Of a DNA stretch of 64,000 bases, positions 47,115 to 56,123 are shown in pieces. Positions within the stretch are counted from its first letter, which is position 1. The number at the start of each line of letters is the position of its first letter. Under the pieces are notes generated by a model. It saw only the letters and a list, made by a program, of their open reading frames with translations, did not search any database and had not been told where the DNA came from. This DNA is from Thermoclostridium caenicola (GTDB lineage Bacteria; Bacillota; Clostridia; DSM-8532): assembly GCF_900142095.1 (NCBI RefSeq), contig NZ_FQZP01000005.1, forward strand, positions 51,055 through 115,054. The letters run 5' to 3'. The position numbers and the translations under genes were made by a program.

Positions 47115-48143
47115 TCAAGTGAAATACTGTACTTTGGCTTCCGGGAATCTTCCCAGTATGAGCGAGGTCAGGTATTCCTTGAGTTCTTCGGCCTCTTCCT
47201 TTTGATACACATATTTATACCTTCCAAACCTGCCCCATTTCAGGCTTCTTTTTGCCTCGTCCATATCCAGCCTGGTATTGGGAAATCGCTGAAGGATAAG
47301 TTCCTTGGCAACAGCTGTGAAACGGTATTGGATCAGCTCAAAGTTCAATTCTTTCCGGCTGAGTTCAGGTCCCAGCCGTTCCTCTAATTTCCGGAACAGC
47401 AGATCATATGCTTCCTTCCAGTTCTCATGCTGCATGATGGGAGCTACAATAAAGCCAATGGGATAACCTGCACGTCCCAGTTTGGCGATGGCCTCCATCC
47501 GTTCATCCAGGCTGGCAGTGTTATGTTCGAAAGTGCTGATGACATAATCGGTATTGATGCTTATCCTGAAAAGGGTATGCCGGTTATGTGGAAGATCCAG
47601 CAGGGAATCCACATGAGGGAATTTGGTCACCACCCTGAGCCTTCCATGCTCCAGGCCCGCAAAAAATACTATGGTTTTTGCAAGGCTACCCGTAATATGT
47701 TCCAGGGCCAGGGGATCTCCCAGGCTCGCCGCTTCAAAGGTGGTGATTTTATCTCCATTCTGCCGGATATGGTCTTCGATCACCGAAAAGATATCCTCCA
47801 GGTTGACGAAAACCTTAAGATACGGCTTAGATCCCTGGGTGGATTGCAGATAGCAGTATTCACAGTGAGCCGGGCAATTGCTTACCAGGGAGAACTGGTA
47901 GTCCGCGGAAGGTTTGCATACATCCAGTTTGCTAAGTTTGTTGATTGTAACCAGCAGTGTTTTCTTTGCCTGGGCATACATCCCCGCGGGGGTTGTCCCC
48001 GGTATGGAACGGGCCGCTGTCCTGGCGCCGGTTTTGATGATGGCCACCGGTTTATCCCTGAAGTAATCATAGATTTTTTGTCCCAACGGATATTCCAGGC
48101 TCGGGGGATCGAAAATGACCCGCTCCGGCATAAACAGCTCCAT
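47115..48143 (-). CDS. splB: Spore photoproduct lyase (radical SAM)
   Basis: 342 residues, the size of SplB. Begins ELFMPERVIFDPPSLEYPLGQKIYDYF, as the family does; the radical SAM motif CPAHCEYCYLQ gives Cys-x3-Cys-x2-Cys for the 4Fe-4S cluster. It reverses the spore photoproduct (5-thyminyl-5,6-dihydrothymine) in DNA during germination. ATG 48143 has GAGGTG 5 nt upstream and matches the family start better than 48191. A sigma-G-like promoter precedes it. Good evidence that the host forms spores. Confidence 0.95.
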   Translation of the reverse strand: MELFMPERVIFDPPSLEYPLGQKIYDYFRDKPVAIIKTGARTAARSIPGTTPAGMYAQAKKTLLVTINKLSKLDVCKPSADYQFSLVSNCPAHCEYCYLQSTQGSKPYLKVFVNLEDIFSVIEDHIRQNGDKITTFEAASLGDPLALEHITGSLAKTIVFFAGLEHGRLRVVTKFPHVDSLLDLPHNRHTLFRISINTDYVISTFEHNTASLDERMEAIAKLGRAGYPIGFIVAPIMQHENWKEAYDLLFRKLEERLGPELSRKELNFELIQYRFTAVAKELILQRFPNTRLDMDEAKRSLKWGRFGRYKYVYQKEEAEELKEYLTSLILGRFPEAKVQYFT

Positions 48144-48178
48144 ACCCTCACCTCTGCGGTCGTGAATCCATGCTTTTA

Positions 48179-48209
48179 TAGGATGCTTCAAACTTCTGTA
48201 AAATAAGCA
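48179..48209 (-). promoter_or_regulatory. Possible sigma-G promoter of splB
   Basis: Minus strand TGCTTA (48204-48209), 18-bp spacer and CATCCTA (48179-48185). The -10 fits the forespore consensus CATnnTA; the -35 is one base off GnATR. In Bacillus subtilis splB is read by sigma-G, so the match is meaningful. Confidence 0.4.
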
Positions 48210-48342
48210 TCATGTACGGGATTATCGTTCCCATCGGCATCATGTGGGGGGAATGATCGGCTGCAAAAAGCCCCTCGAAAACTTGAGTTCCCAAGGAGCA
48301 TCAAGTATAAAGCAGATTGGATATTTCATGACAACCCACAAC

Positions 48343-50814
48343 TTACGCCAATAACGCGACGGCATCCTTTTCATCCAGGGGTTTGCTGATCAGGTAGCCC
48401 TGGATCTTGTCGCAGCCACATCCGACCAAAAACTGCCTCTGTTTTTCCTGCTCCACGCCTTCTGCGACCACGTAGTGTCCAAATTTATGGGCCATGGATA
48501 TGATATCGCCAATAACCGCTTTTTCCGGATTAAGCCATGCCAGGTTGTCAATGAAGGCCTTGTCTATCTTCAGGCAGTTGATGTTCAGTTCCCTTTCCCT
48601 GGCCAGAGAGGAATAACCCGTTCCGAAATCATCAATGGCTATGGACAGGCCGGCTTCCCTCAGTTCCCGCAGTATGTTGTTGATCTGTTCAAAGTCCGAA
48701 GAGAAAACCGATTCCGTGATCTCAAGGCATATATTGGCAGGTTCAACCTGCATCTGGCCGATCAGCCCGAACAGGGTGCTTGCGAAGTCCTTACTCAGCA
48801 GCTGGATGACGGACACATTGACCGATACGCTGATATCGCCATGTCCCTTTTCCTTCAGTTTATTGAGAAAGCCCAAGGCCTGACGGATAACCTTCCAGCC
48901 CAGCGGGATGATGAGCTTGGTTTTTTCTGCAATGGGAATGAACTCCAGGGGTGACACCCGACCCAACCTGGCGCTGTTCAGCCTGGCCAAAGCCTCAAAG
49001 GCACAGATCCGGTTCGTTTTAAGATCGAGTATGGGCTGATATTGCAGATACAGGCCGCCGTTCTCCTCCCCGGAGACTATTGCGGCAAGCTCATTTTTGA
49101 TATCGTTTTGACGAATGATCTCCTGTTCCAGTTCGGCGTCATAAAAACATATGCCGAATTCTTTGTCGCCGGAGTTCATCGCCCTTTCGGAAGCAACCAG
49201 CAGGTTCTTCAGAAGCCGTTCTGCATCCTGGCATTTAATCGGATCCACCTCAACAATTCCGATACCGCCGGTAATCCTCTCCACGGCCAGCAGGGATTCC
49301 AGCGTGCTCACAATGCTGTCGCAGAACTCAAGCAGCTCGTTTTTTTCGCGGTAGCCTTTGAGATAGAAGGCAAACTGGTTTTCGTACGTACTGAACAGCA
49401 TCCTCTTGTCTGTGCAAAGTTTTGCGAGGGCATTCGCGACAATTTTGATCAAACCCTGGGTGTAATGATAGCCGTAAGTCGTGGCGAGCGACTGGACGGT
49501 GCTCAGGTTGATGCCCACCAATGCCCGTGTCTCGTCGCTGTTTTGTGCTTCGCGATCCAGGAGTTCTTCAAGATAATTCAGATTGTAGAGTCCTGTCCAC
49601 CGGTCATGCTCGATGCTGTATTTAAGCTTATCCTCCATTTCCTTCCGATCGGTAATGTCGATGATGATCCCTTCAACGGCTTCAACCTCTCCAGACGCGC
49701 TGTAAACCCCTTCCCCCATCTCCAGGACCCATTTCCGTTCTCCATTGGCTGTGATGATTTCATATTCGTACTTGAACGGCTGCCTTGCCGGAAGGATACG
49801 CTTCCATTCCTCCCAGAGCAGTTCACGGTACTCCGGGGCAATGATATCGTTGAAGGACAGTTCCTTATTGAACAGAAGGCTTTCGGGCCGGTAGCCGGTT
49901 AACTTGAAGCATCCCTCTGATACATATTGCATGGTCCAGTTCCGATCGTAATTGCATCTGTAGGCCAGGCCGGGCAGATGGGATAGAAGCACGGATTTGC
50001 TGCGTTCGCTTTCCCTTAACGCTTTTTCAATGGCCTTGCGTTCGGTGATATCCTGCACCAGGCAGACATGGTTGTATTGATGTTCGTCGGACAGGGGCAG
50101 GGAAGCTACGATCATATGCACCCATACGATGGAGCCATCGGGCCTGATCAGCCGCTTATCCATCGCATAGCTTTCAATTTCTCCTGTCTTGAGCCTCCTG
50201 TAGTTTGCCAGATCTTCTTCCAAATCATCAGGATGGGTTATTTTTGCCCACCCCAGCCTGAGCAGTTCATCCCTGTTTCTCCCGCTAATCTTTTCAAACA
50301 GGGGATTGACATCGAAATAGGGGTTTTCCTCTTCCGTTGCGGGCGCATAATTATGGGAAACCGCTATACCGACGGGCACCTGTTTAAAAATGGTATCCAC
50401 AGTCAGCTTCTGGTCGCGCATCTTCTGCCCCAATTCCTGCTGGATGCGGAGGAGTTCGGCATGGATCCCAATCCTGGCCGTCAGCGATTCCTTTTGAAAG
50501 GGCTTCCGGATATAATCCACCGCCCCCATTCGCAACCCCCTGACCTCATTTTCCGGTTCGTCATTGTCAGTTAAAATGATGATGCGTATTTTGCCGTACC
50601 GCTCATCGGACCTGAGCTTATCCAGAACTTGGAAACCGTCCATTCCGGGCATGTTGAGATCCAGTATGATCAGGGCAATGTCCGGATGCTCCTCCAACAG
50701 ACGCATGGCTTCAAAACCGCTGCTTGCCGATATGACATGATACTGACTCAGCGACATTTGAATCTGCTGACGTTCTGTGGCAGAATCGTCCACTAACAGA
50801 ATCTTCAAAGGCAT
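48343..50814 (-). CDS. Response regulator with PAS, degenerate GGDEF and EAL domains
   Basis: 823 residues. Receiver domain (1-120) with acidic pocket LLVDDS and phospho-Asp in LIILDLNMPG; two PAS domains (about 140-270 and 280-400); a GGDEF-like domain with STYENQFAFYL in place of GGDEF, so no cyclase activity; and an EAL domain with the needed residues (FEALARL, SVNVS, CLEITES, IDDFGTGYSS, LKIDKAF, VAEGVE, IQGYL). It should degrade cyclic-di-GMP in response to a phosphorelay. ATG 50814 has GGTGGGGGG upstream. Partner kinase not in the window. Confidence 0.92.
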   Translation of the reverse strand: MPLKILLVDDSATERQQIQMSLSQYHVISASSGFEAMRLLEEHPDIALIILDLNMPGMDGFQVLDKLRSDERYGKIRIIILTDNDEPENEVRGLRMGAVDYIRKPFQKESLTARIGIHAELLRIQQELGQKMRDQKLTVDTIFKQVPVGIAVSHNYAPATEEENPYFDVNPLFEKISGRNRDELLRLGWAKITHPDDLEEDLANYRRLKTGEIESYAMDKRLIRPDGSIVWVHMIVASLPLSDEHQYNHVCLVQDITERKAIEKALRESERSKSVLLSHLPGLAYRCNYDRNWTMQYVSEGCFKLTGYRPESLLFNKELSFNDIIAPEYRELLWEEWKRILPARQPFKYEYEIITANGERKWVLEMGEGVYSASGEVEAVEGIIIDITDRKEMEDKLKYSIEHDRWTGLYNLNYLEELLDREAQNSDETRALVGINLSTVQSLATTYGYHYTQGLIKIVANALAKLCTDKRMLFSTYENQFAFYLKGYREKNELLEFCDSIVSTLESLLAVERITGGIGIVEVDPIKCQDAERLLKNLLVASERAMNSGDKEFGICFYDAELEQEIIRQNDIKNELAAIVSGEENGGLYLQYQPILDLKTNRICAFEALARLNSARLGRVSPLEFIPIAEKTKLIIPLGWKVIRQALGFLNKLKEKGHGDISVSVNVSVIQLLSKDFASTLFGLIGQMQVEPANICLEITESVFSSDFEQINNILRELREAGLSIAIDDFGTGYSSLARERELNINCLKIDKAFIDNLAWLNPEKAVIGDIISMAHKFGHYVVAEGVEQEKQRQFLVGCGCDKIQGYLISKPLDEKDAVALLA

Positions 50815-51017
50815 TTTACCCCCCACCTTTAACAAGTACAGACGTTAAGCGATGCTTATACTTGATATACCGTTCGCTCCTCTCATGCAAGATGCCGGGC
50901 TATCGGCAATACTTCATGGGCAACAGCATGATGCGCTCGAATTCCTTCTGGTTTTTCTTTCACTGCGTATAGACTCTATATTAAATAATACCACCATCCG
51001 GCAGCTTCTTATTGAAA

Positions 51018-51224
51018 TCATTCAATAAACGAATAGGCCGTATCCGCACCGTCCCGGATGGCAGCATACCGCTCTTCTCGTCTATCTATGGCCATCTGCT
51101 TGGGATTGGCGACAACACATCCAATCAAGCATGCAAAGTGTTCAAATATGGGAATCGCGGCTGGTAAAGAAAAACCATCTGCCCAAACATCCCGCAGCAG
51201 ATGGTTAATGCTGAAGCTGCCCAT
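51018..51224 (-). CDS. Small hypothetical ORF
   Basis: 68 codons reading MGSFSINHLLRDVWADGFSLP and ending DGADTAYSFIE. It starts 20 bp after the alpha/beta hydrolase stop, with only a weak ribosome site (GGAAATGAAG). I recognise no family. The 429-bp gap 50815-51243 holds nothing else convincing. Confidence 0.3.
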   Translation of the reverse strand: MGSFSINHLLRDVWADGFSLPAAIPIFEHFACLIGCVVANPKQMAIDRREERYAAIRDGADTAYSFIE

Positions 51225-51243
51225 TAAGCTTCATTTCCAACGT

Positions 51244-52053
51244 TCAGCTTTCAATAAACTTTACCAGGGTATCATTAAACTCATCCCTCTGTTCATAGAA
51301 GGAGCCATGCCCGGAAAAACTGAGGGGCACCAGTATGGAGTTCCTGATCATCCTGTGCTGTACCTCTGCCAGCTGGAATGGAACAACCTTGTCATGGATG
51401 CCATGGATGATCATGGTGGGTACCCCGATGGACTCCAGATCGGTGAAAAGGACTTCGTCAATCCAGGTCCTGGCAATGGCCGCTGTTGCCCAGCCTGCCG
51501 CCTGCAGACCTATCTGGAAGAACCAATCCGAGAAAGCCTGTGAGGTATGCTGAAAGAAGAAGTTATCGCCAAAATCCCGGAGCATTTGCGGCCGGTCATT
51601 GTAGGTCCCTTCAATTATCTGCAGGACCCTTTCCTGCTCAATGCCGAACGGAAAATCCTGCCGCCGGATCAGGCTCGGTACGGCTGCCGCGATGAGAACC
51701 AGTTTTCTGACGCCATATCCCAGATGGCGTCCCATGTACCTGGCCGCTATCGCGCCGCCGGTGGAATGCCCGGCAAGGGTGAAATCCCTGAGGCCCAGGG
51801 CTTCCACCACTCCCCTTACATCATCCGACAGGGTATCGTAATCGTATCCTTCAAAGGGTTTATCCGAGTTTCCAAAGCCCCTTGTATCGATGCCGATACA
51901 TCGGTAGCCCAACTGGGGCAGTTTATCGAACTGGTATTCAAACAGGCGATGGCTTCCCGGCCAGCCGTGCAGGAAAAGAATGGTCTTAACACCTTTTGGA
52001 TAGGGATCCTCAACATAAATGCTGATATTGTTTACATTGAGATAATAGCCCAT
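51244..52053 (-). CDS. Alpha/beta hydrolase
   Basis: 269 residues. FLHGWPGSHRLFEYQF gives the oxyanion HGWPG motif, GHSTGG the nucleophile elbow (Ser), HGIHDKVVP the acid and SGHGSFYEQ the His, so the triad is complete. The pattern resembles haloalkane-dehalogenase/peroxidase-like and esterase groups. No signal peptide. ATG 52053 has GGGGAG 7 nt upstream; the earlier codon at 52104 has none. Substrate unknown. Confidence 0.88.
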   Translation of the reverse strand: MGYYLNVNNISIYVEDPYPKGVKTILFLHGWPGSHRLFEYQFDKLPQLGYRCIGIDTRGFGNSDKPFEGYDYDTLSDDVRGVVEALGLRDFTLAGHSTGGAIAARYMGRHLGYGVRKLVLIAAAVPSLIRRQDFPFGIEQERVLQIIEGTYNDRPQMLRDFGDNFFFQHTSQAFSDWFFQIGLQAAGWATAAIARTWIDEVLFTDLESIGVPTMIIHGIHDKVVPFQLAEVQHRMIRNSILVPLSFSGHGSFYEQRDEFNDTLVKFIES

Positions 52054-52320
52054 GCTTATTCTCCCCGGGAATTTCTCACAGGGATATCCTATTCGGCAGC
52101 ACATTTCCGTATGCTACCCCTATCACCCATAAACAGGCCTTTCCAATATCATGAACTGCGCGGCAGGACAATTGAAAACGGTAAGTTCCAATAAGAGCAC
52201 ATCGAATCCAAGGTCAAACATTTCCGGGAATATGTCAGGCGTGACTGGCAACAATAATGTCGGGTTTATGACTTCGAGAGGTTCTTTTTCAAATTATTCT
52301 TTGGTATTGGAGGAGATCGA

Positions 52321-52749
52321 TTGGTCGGTATACTTTTTGGTTTGTTGGCGGGACTTTTGATGAGCGTTCAGGGCGTTTTCAACACACGCCTGATGGATTC
52401 GTCCAAGATGTGGACCACCAATACCTGGGTGCATTTTTCCGCTTTTCTCACCAGCATCGCCATATGGTTATTTGCTGAGCGGGAAAACCTGCTCTCGGTC
52501 TTCAGTGTGGATAACAAGCTCTACCTGCTCGGTGGCGTTATCGGCGCATTGATCACCTTCACGGTCATCAAGAGCATATCCAGCCTTGGACCGGCTTATG
52601 CCACCATGCTCATCCTGTTGGCGCAGCTTGTGACCTCCTGCCTGATTGAAGGCTTTGGGCTTTTCGGCACCGAGAAGACATGCTTTGAATGGAGCAAATT
52701 AATCGGCGTTGGCCTGATGATTGCAGGAATCGTGATTTTCCAGAAATGA
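52321..52749 (+). CDS. YdcZ/DMT-type small membrane transporter
   Basis: 142 residues and about five membrane helices: LLAGLLMSVQGVFNTRLMDSSKMWTTNTWVHFSAFLTS, then GGVIGALITFTVIKSISSLGPAYATMLILLAQLVTSCLIEGFGLFG. This matches the half-size DUF606/YdcZ branch of the drug/metabolite transporter superfamily. The start is TTG 52321, chosen for the GGAGGAG just upstream. Single gene with its own terminator. Substrate unknown. Confidence 0.85.
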   Translation: MVGILFGLLAGLLMSVQGVFNTRLMDSSKMWTTNTWVHFSAFLTSIAIWLFAERENLLSVFSVDNKLYLLGGVIGALITFTVIKSISSLGPAYATMLILLAQLVTSCLIEGFGLFGTEKTCFEWSKLIGVGLMIAGIVIFQK

Positions 52750-52794
52750 TAAACCGGCATATCCCTAACGTTTTTAAGCAGGACATGCCGGTTT
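52750..52794 (+). terminator. Terminator after the DMT-type gene
   Basis: TAAACCGGCAT (52750-52760) pairs with ATGCCGGTTTA (52785-52795, last base just beyond), followed by CTTTC. Also usable by the convergent exported-protein gene. Confidence 0.7.
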
Positions 52795-52835
52795 ACTTTC
52801 ATACAAAGTAGCGCCCCTATGTTTGCCCGGTATCC

Positions 52836-54563
52836 TCAACGGATCATTGTAAAACTAAATTCGTATACGAAAATTCCTTTCAGGTCGATCAACCCGCTTT
52901 CGCCAGTCGGTTTGTATACCACCCTGAATTGCTCACCGGGAGCCAGATTCCGGCCAAGTTTCAAAATAATCTTGTCTTCCTTGACCTCGTAATGCTTCAG
53001 CGCCGTTTTTTTACCTTCCAGTTCGAAGGTCAGGAACGAATCAAAATCGCCCTTCCAACCGGCCAGTTTTTCAGTTATGGTGATTTCAACCGTATCCGGT
53101 GCTGTTATCATGACGGTCTTAAACGCACCCGCCAAGACCACTTCCGCCTTGATATCAAACGGTGCCAAGGCGTTGCCGTTATAATCTTTCAGATAATTGA
53201 CTTTATCTGCTGTTTTTATCCGGATCTCGCCGTCATAACCGATATAGTCGTCGGAAAGCAGCATGATGGTTACCTTGTCATGAATGATACTATATACTTC
53301 ATAATCTTTACCGTTCACAAGCTGCTTCCCACCCATGACCAGAACCAGATCTTCTCCCGCTTTTTTCAGTTCTTCCGCATTGTAAGCCTGCAGTCCTTCT
53401 GAGAAATACAGGGTAAAGAGGTTCCGGTCGATATTCACATCCAGGTAGTCAGCCACCCGGCCATTCTCTTTCTCATAAGATTTCGGGGTATCCTTATCCC
53501 CATCATCGTAAAGCACGGGAGCGATCCTGTCGGCGACAGGATAAGCCTTGTTATAATCCACTTTCAGCGTCTGCCCGTAATTGTTTTTCGAAGCATTTCC
53601 CACCACAAAAACATAGACCGGCGTATTCAGGTCGTAGGCCAGTTTTTCAGCAAGGGTCAGCGTAACAACAGTATTTCGGCCGATTTGGCTTGTACTGGCA
53701 TTTGTAATTTTTATGGTCTGCGGATCGCTTGCAAAATCACCCTTGCTTTCCTTAATGCTTGCCCGTCTTGTAACCAGCAGATCCTCCGTAACGAAGCTAT
53801 TGAACTCACCTTTCAGCGTAATGGCTATTTTATCCTGTGCAATGGCTTCAACCTTATCAATTCCTATTTCCTTGACTGGCGGGGAAACAGTAAAGCCTGC
53901 ATCCACGGCCTTATCCATCGGAATGAAACCAATATTGACAAGGGACTGGATAAATGCTGTCCCATCGGCATTTACCCCGTTCTTGCAAGCGCCATAGAGA
54001 ATGCCGGCGGCGTCATCCCGAATCAAAGCCGTTTTGCTTTCAAGTTCCTCGGCCTGTCCCGCACTGATAACGCCACTTTTTACAGCAACATCAACCGCAT
54101 TGTTGGTCCCCACATCGGAATAGCCCATACCTATCTTAAGGATCCAGGTCAAAAAGGCCCTGCCGGAAACCTCCTGAAGGGGAGCAAACTTAATCCTTGG
54201 ATGGATGCTGGCATCCACACCGGTTGTATAGTTGTTTTTTACTGCATAAGCCGCCCATTTTCTTCCCCATGTGGGAATCTCAGCGGCATCAATGACATTT
54301 TCAAGAATCCTGGCGGTTTCGCTGTCCGTCAGCGCCTCAACTTCATCTTTCAGGCCCGCTGCCTTGAGCGCAAAAATGAGGCCCTGGATCCTGTTGACCG
54401 GGTCACCCAGACCCATACCTTCCATCAGCGATAAATCATTCAGGATTTTTGCTTCTGCCTCATGCTGAAAACCTGATGCCAGCGCAGGAACAGCACAGAT
54501 TCCTGCGAGCATCGCCAATATGGCGATAACCGTTATGGTTCTTCTAAGGTATTTCTTGTGCAT
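52836..54563 (-). CDS. Exported protein with SLH-like N-terminal region
   Basis: 575 residues. A signal peptide (basic HKKYLRR, hydrophobic TITVIAILAMLAGICAVPALA, cleavage after ALA) is followed by about 200 residues of helical repeats resembling S-layer-homology modules (GDPVNRIQGLIFALKAAGL, WGRKWAAYAVKNNYTTG, EVSGRAFLTWILKIGMGY). Then come beta-rich Ig-like modules (VEAIAQDKIAITLKGEFN, VMITAPDTVEITITEKL). Probably a cell-surface or cell-wall-attached protein. ATG 54563 is used because the upstream ATG includes the AGGAGG. No enzyme motif seen. Confidence 0.78.
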   Translation of the reverse strand: MHKKYLRRTITVIAILAMLAGICAVPALASGFQHEAEAKILNDLSLMEGMGLGDPVNRIQGLIFALKAAGLKDEVEALTDSETARILENVIDAAEIPTWGRKWAAYAVKNNYTTGVDASIHPRIKFAPLQEVSGRAFLTWILKIGMGYSDVGTNNAVDVAVKSGVISAGQAEELESKTALIRDDAAGILYGACKNGVNADGTAFIQSLVNIGFIPMDKAVDAGFTVSPPVKEIGIDKVEAIAQDKIAITLKGEFNSFVTEDLLVTRRASIKESKGDFASDPQTIKITNASTSQIGRNTVVTLTLAEKLAYDLNTPVYVFVVGNASKNNYGQTLKVDYNKAYPVADRIAPVLYDDGDKDTPKSYEKENGRVADYLDVNIDRNLFTLYFSEGLQAYNAEELKKAGEDLVLVMGGKQLVNGKDYEVYSIIHDKVTIMLLSDDYIGYDGEIRIKTADKVNYLKDYNGNALAPFDIKAEVVLAGAFKTVMITAPDTVEITITEKLAGWKGDFDSFLTFELEGKKTALKHYEVKEDKIILKLGRNLAPGEQFRVVYKPTGESGLIDLKGIFVYEFSFTMIR

Positions 54564-54753
54564 GATGATAAAAGTCCTCCTCATATCATTTTATTTATTT
54601 ACAGGCGCAAAAGCAAAGCCGGCGAGCACCAAACGCTAACCATTATACCAAAACAAGAAAAAATATGCCATGAGTAGTAATGCTTAACAACCTTATCCTC
54701 ATCACCCGGCTTCCATGCACCTCAATCCGCCTTTTCATGTAATCATCACCAAG

Positions 54754-54792
54754 AAAAAAAGAGCCGTCCCGTTTTTCTTTCGACAGCCCCTC
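54754..54792 (-). terminator. Terminator after the ABC permease remnant
   Basis: On the minus strand GGCTGTC pairs with GACGGCT (with two G-U pairs) and is followed by a run of seven T (54754-54760). Confidence 0.6.
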
Positions 54793-54825
54793 AAAAGCCT
54801 CTTATGTTGTTTTATGGTGCTCCGT

Positions 54826-55165
54826 TCAGCTGTATGCGCTTCGTTTGCTCGCTATAACATAGCATAGCGTCAAAAAGACAGCCACAGATAAAACAACCAC
54901 GGTCATACCCGTAAATTCGTTTATCGGAAGCACTTGAAACATCCTGAACCGACCAGTGAAATTGAAAACCTGATGTGCAAAAAACGAAAATATTTTCAGT
55001 AATTTTAAACCTTTCGTATGCGGATATTACGCCGTCATAAAGCCCGACAAGGTGAATGATATTCAAGAACAACAATATGATAAACAACATGGCCACCGAT
55101 TTTGAATGCCATTGATAATACATTTCCCTTTTAATGATTTTGGAGATATTTCCTGTAGATATCAT
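54826..55165 (-). pseudogene. ABC-2-type permease, frameshifted and internally short
   Basis: Downstream of the ATPase gene the frame starts ISTGNISKIIKREMYYQWHSKSVAMLFIILLFLNIIHLVGLYDG (first membrane helix) and then becomes polar and Cys-rich nonsense. Removing one base from the T6 run (54979-54984 on the minus strand) restores FVFAHQVFNFTGRFRMFQVLPINEFTGMTVVVLSVAVFLTLCYVIASKRSAYS, with a normal last membrane helix and a stop at 54826-54828. Even so the product has about 105 residues and two helices, half of a normal permease, so an internal deletion is also likely. Confidence 0.65.
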
Positions 55166-55805
55166 GGAGTGTCTCACCGCCTTTTGCATAATCGATAATA
55201 TGCGTTATTGTGTTGTCACGAATAAGATATAACTCGTCTATTATTTTTTCATAGAAATCAAAATGGTGGCCGGTCACAAGTATCAGAGATTCCTTTTTGA
55301 GCTTTTTCAGGTTTTCCTGGAGTATCTCAAGCGTTTCGGCATCTAGACCATTGGAGATCTCATCAATGAACAAATATTTGGTTTTTTGAAGTAAGGCGAC
55401 AATCAGGGCAAGCTTTTTCTTCTCGCCTAAGGAATAATCCTTCACGCGTTTCCGCAATTTATGAGATGATAACAAGGACAATTCTTCAATTTTTTCTGGA
55501 TCACAGGTTCCCGAATCTTCCAGAAGTAGCCTGATGTTTTGGTATCCGTTCAAATTATCATAAAGCGGTACATCATCAAAGATAGCAAAGAGGCGGTCTT
55601 GTATCCGATGCACCGGTTTGCCTCCGAAGGTTATACAACCTTCATAACCTTCCAATCCCAAAAGGCATTTTAAAAATGTTGTTTTGCCGCTTCCGTTCTT
55701 GCCCATCAGGAAATGGATGCGGTTGTCGTCCAATTTTATGCAAACATTGCTCAGGATTTGTTGATTTTTTGCATAGCTCTTGGATAAATCGATAACCTCA
55801 ATCAT
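55131..55805 (-). CDS. ABC transporter ATP-binding protein
   Basis: 224 residues. Walker A GKNGSGKTT, signature YSLGEKKKL (a variant of LSGGQ, as in antibiotic/bacteriocin exporters), Walker B YLFIDEISNGLD and the switch His in VTGHHFDF. It needs a membrane partner, but the only adjacent permease is frameshifted, so the system may be inactive or use a partner elsewhere. AAAGGG precedes the ATG. Two direct repeats lie upstream in its promoter region. Confidence 0.9.
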   Translation of the reverse strand: MIEVIDLSKSYAKNQQILSNVCIKLDDNRIHFLMGKNGSGKTTFLKCLLGLEGYEGCITFGGKPVHRIQDRLFAIFDDVPLYDNLNGYQNIRLLLEDSGTCDPEKIEELSLLSSHKLRKRVKDYSLGEKKKLALIVALLQKTKYLFIDEISNGLDAETLEILQENLKKLKKESLILVTGHHFDFYEKIIDELYLIRDNTITHIIDYAKGGETLHDIYRKYLQNH

Positions 55806-55882
55806 TGCCTCTGCCCTTTCAACAGTACATCTGTTTCAAGCATACTAAAATATAATGCCAGCAATCTTTGTCCTATAAATAA

Positions 55883-55922
55883 CTGTTGTATTCCATAAAT
55901 ACTTCAAAGCACCTGTTGTATT
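55883..55922. repeat. Direct repeat pair upstream of the ABC ATPase
   Basis: CTGTTGTATT occurs at 55883-55892 and 55913-55922, 30 bp apart (three helical turns), in an AT-rich region. The spacing suits a dimeric regulator binding one face of the DNA. No other feature is seen in 55806-56123. Confidence 0.35.
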
Positions 55923-56123
55923 TAATAATTAAATATAGCAAACTATACTTTATTTATCAATATATTCCATGTCGAGGCGAAATAAGTCAGAACCGACTCC
56001 GCTTGATGCTTCCAGACCGCGGGCATATGCCAGCAGAAGCAGAGATAGGTTTTTGTGAGAAAACCTGCAATGATAAGGAAAAAGACAGGGATTTACGACA
56101 GAATAATTCGAATCACTATGGAA

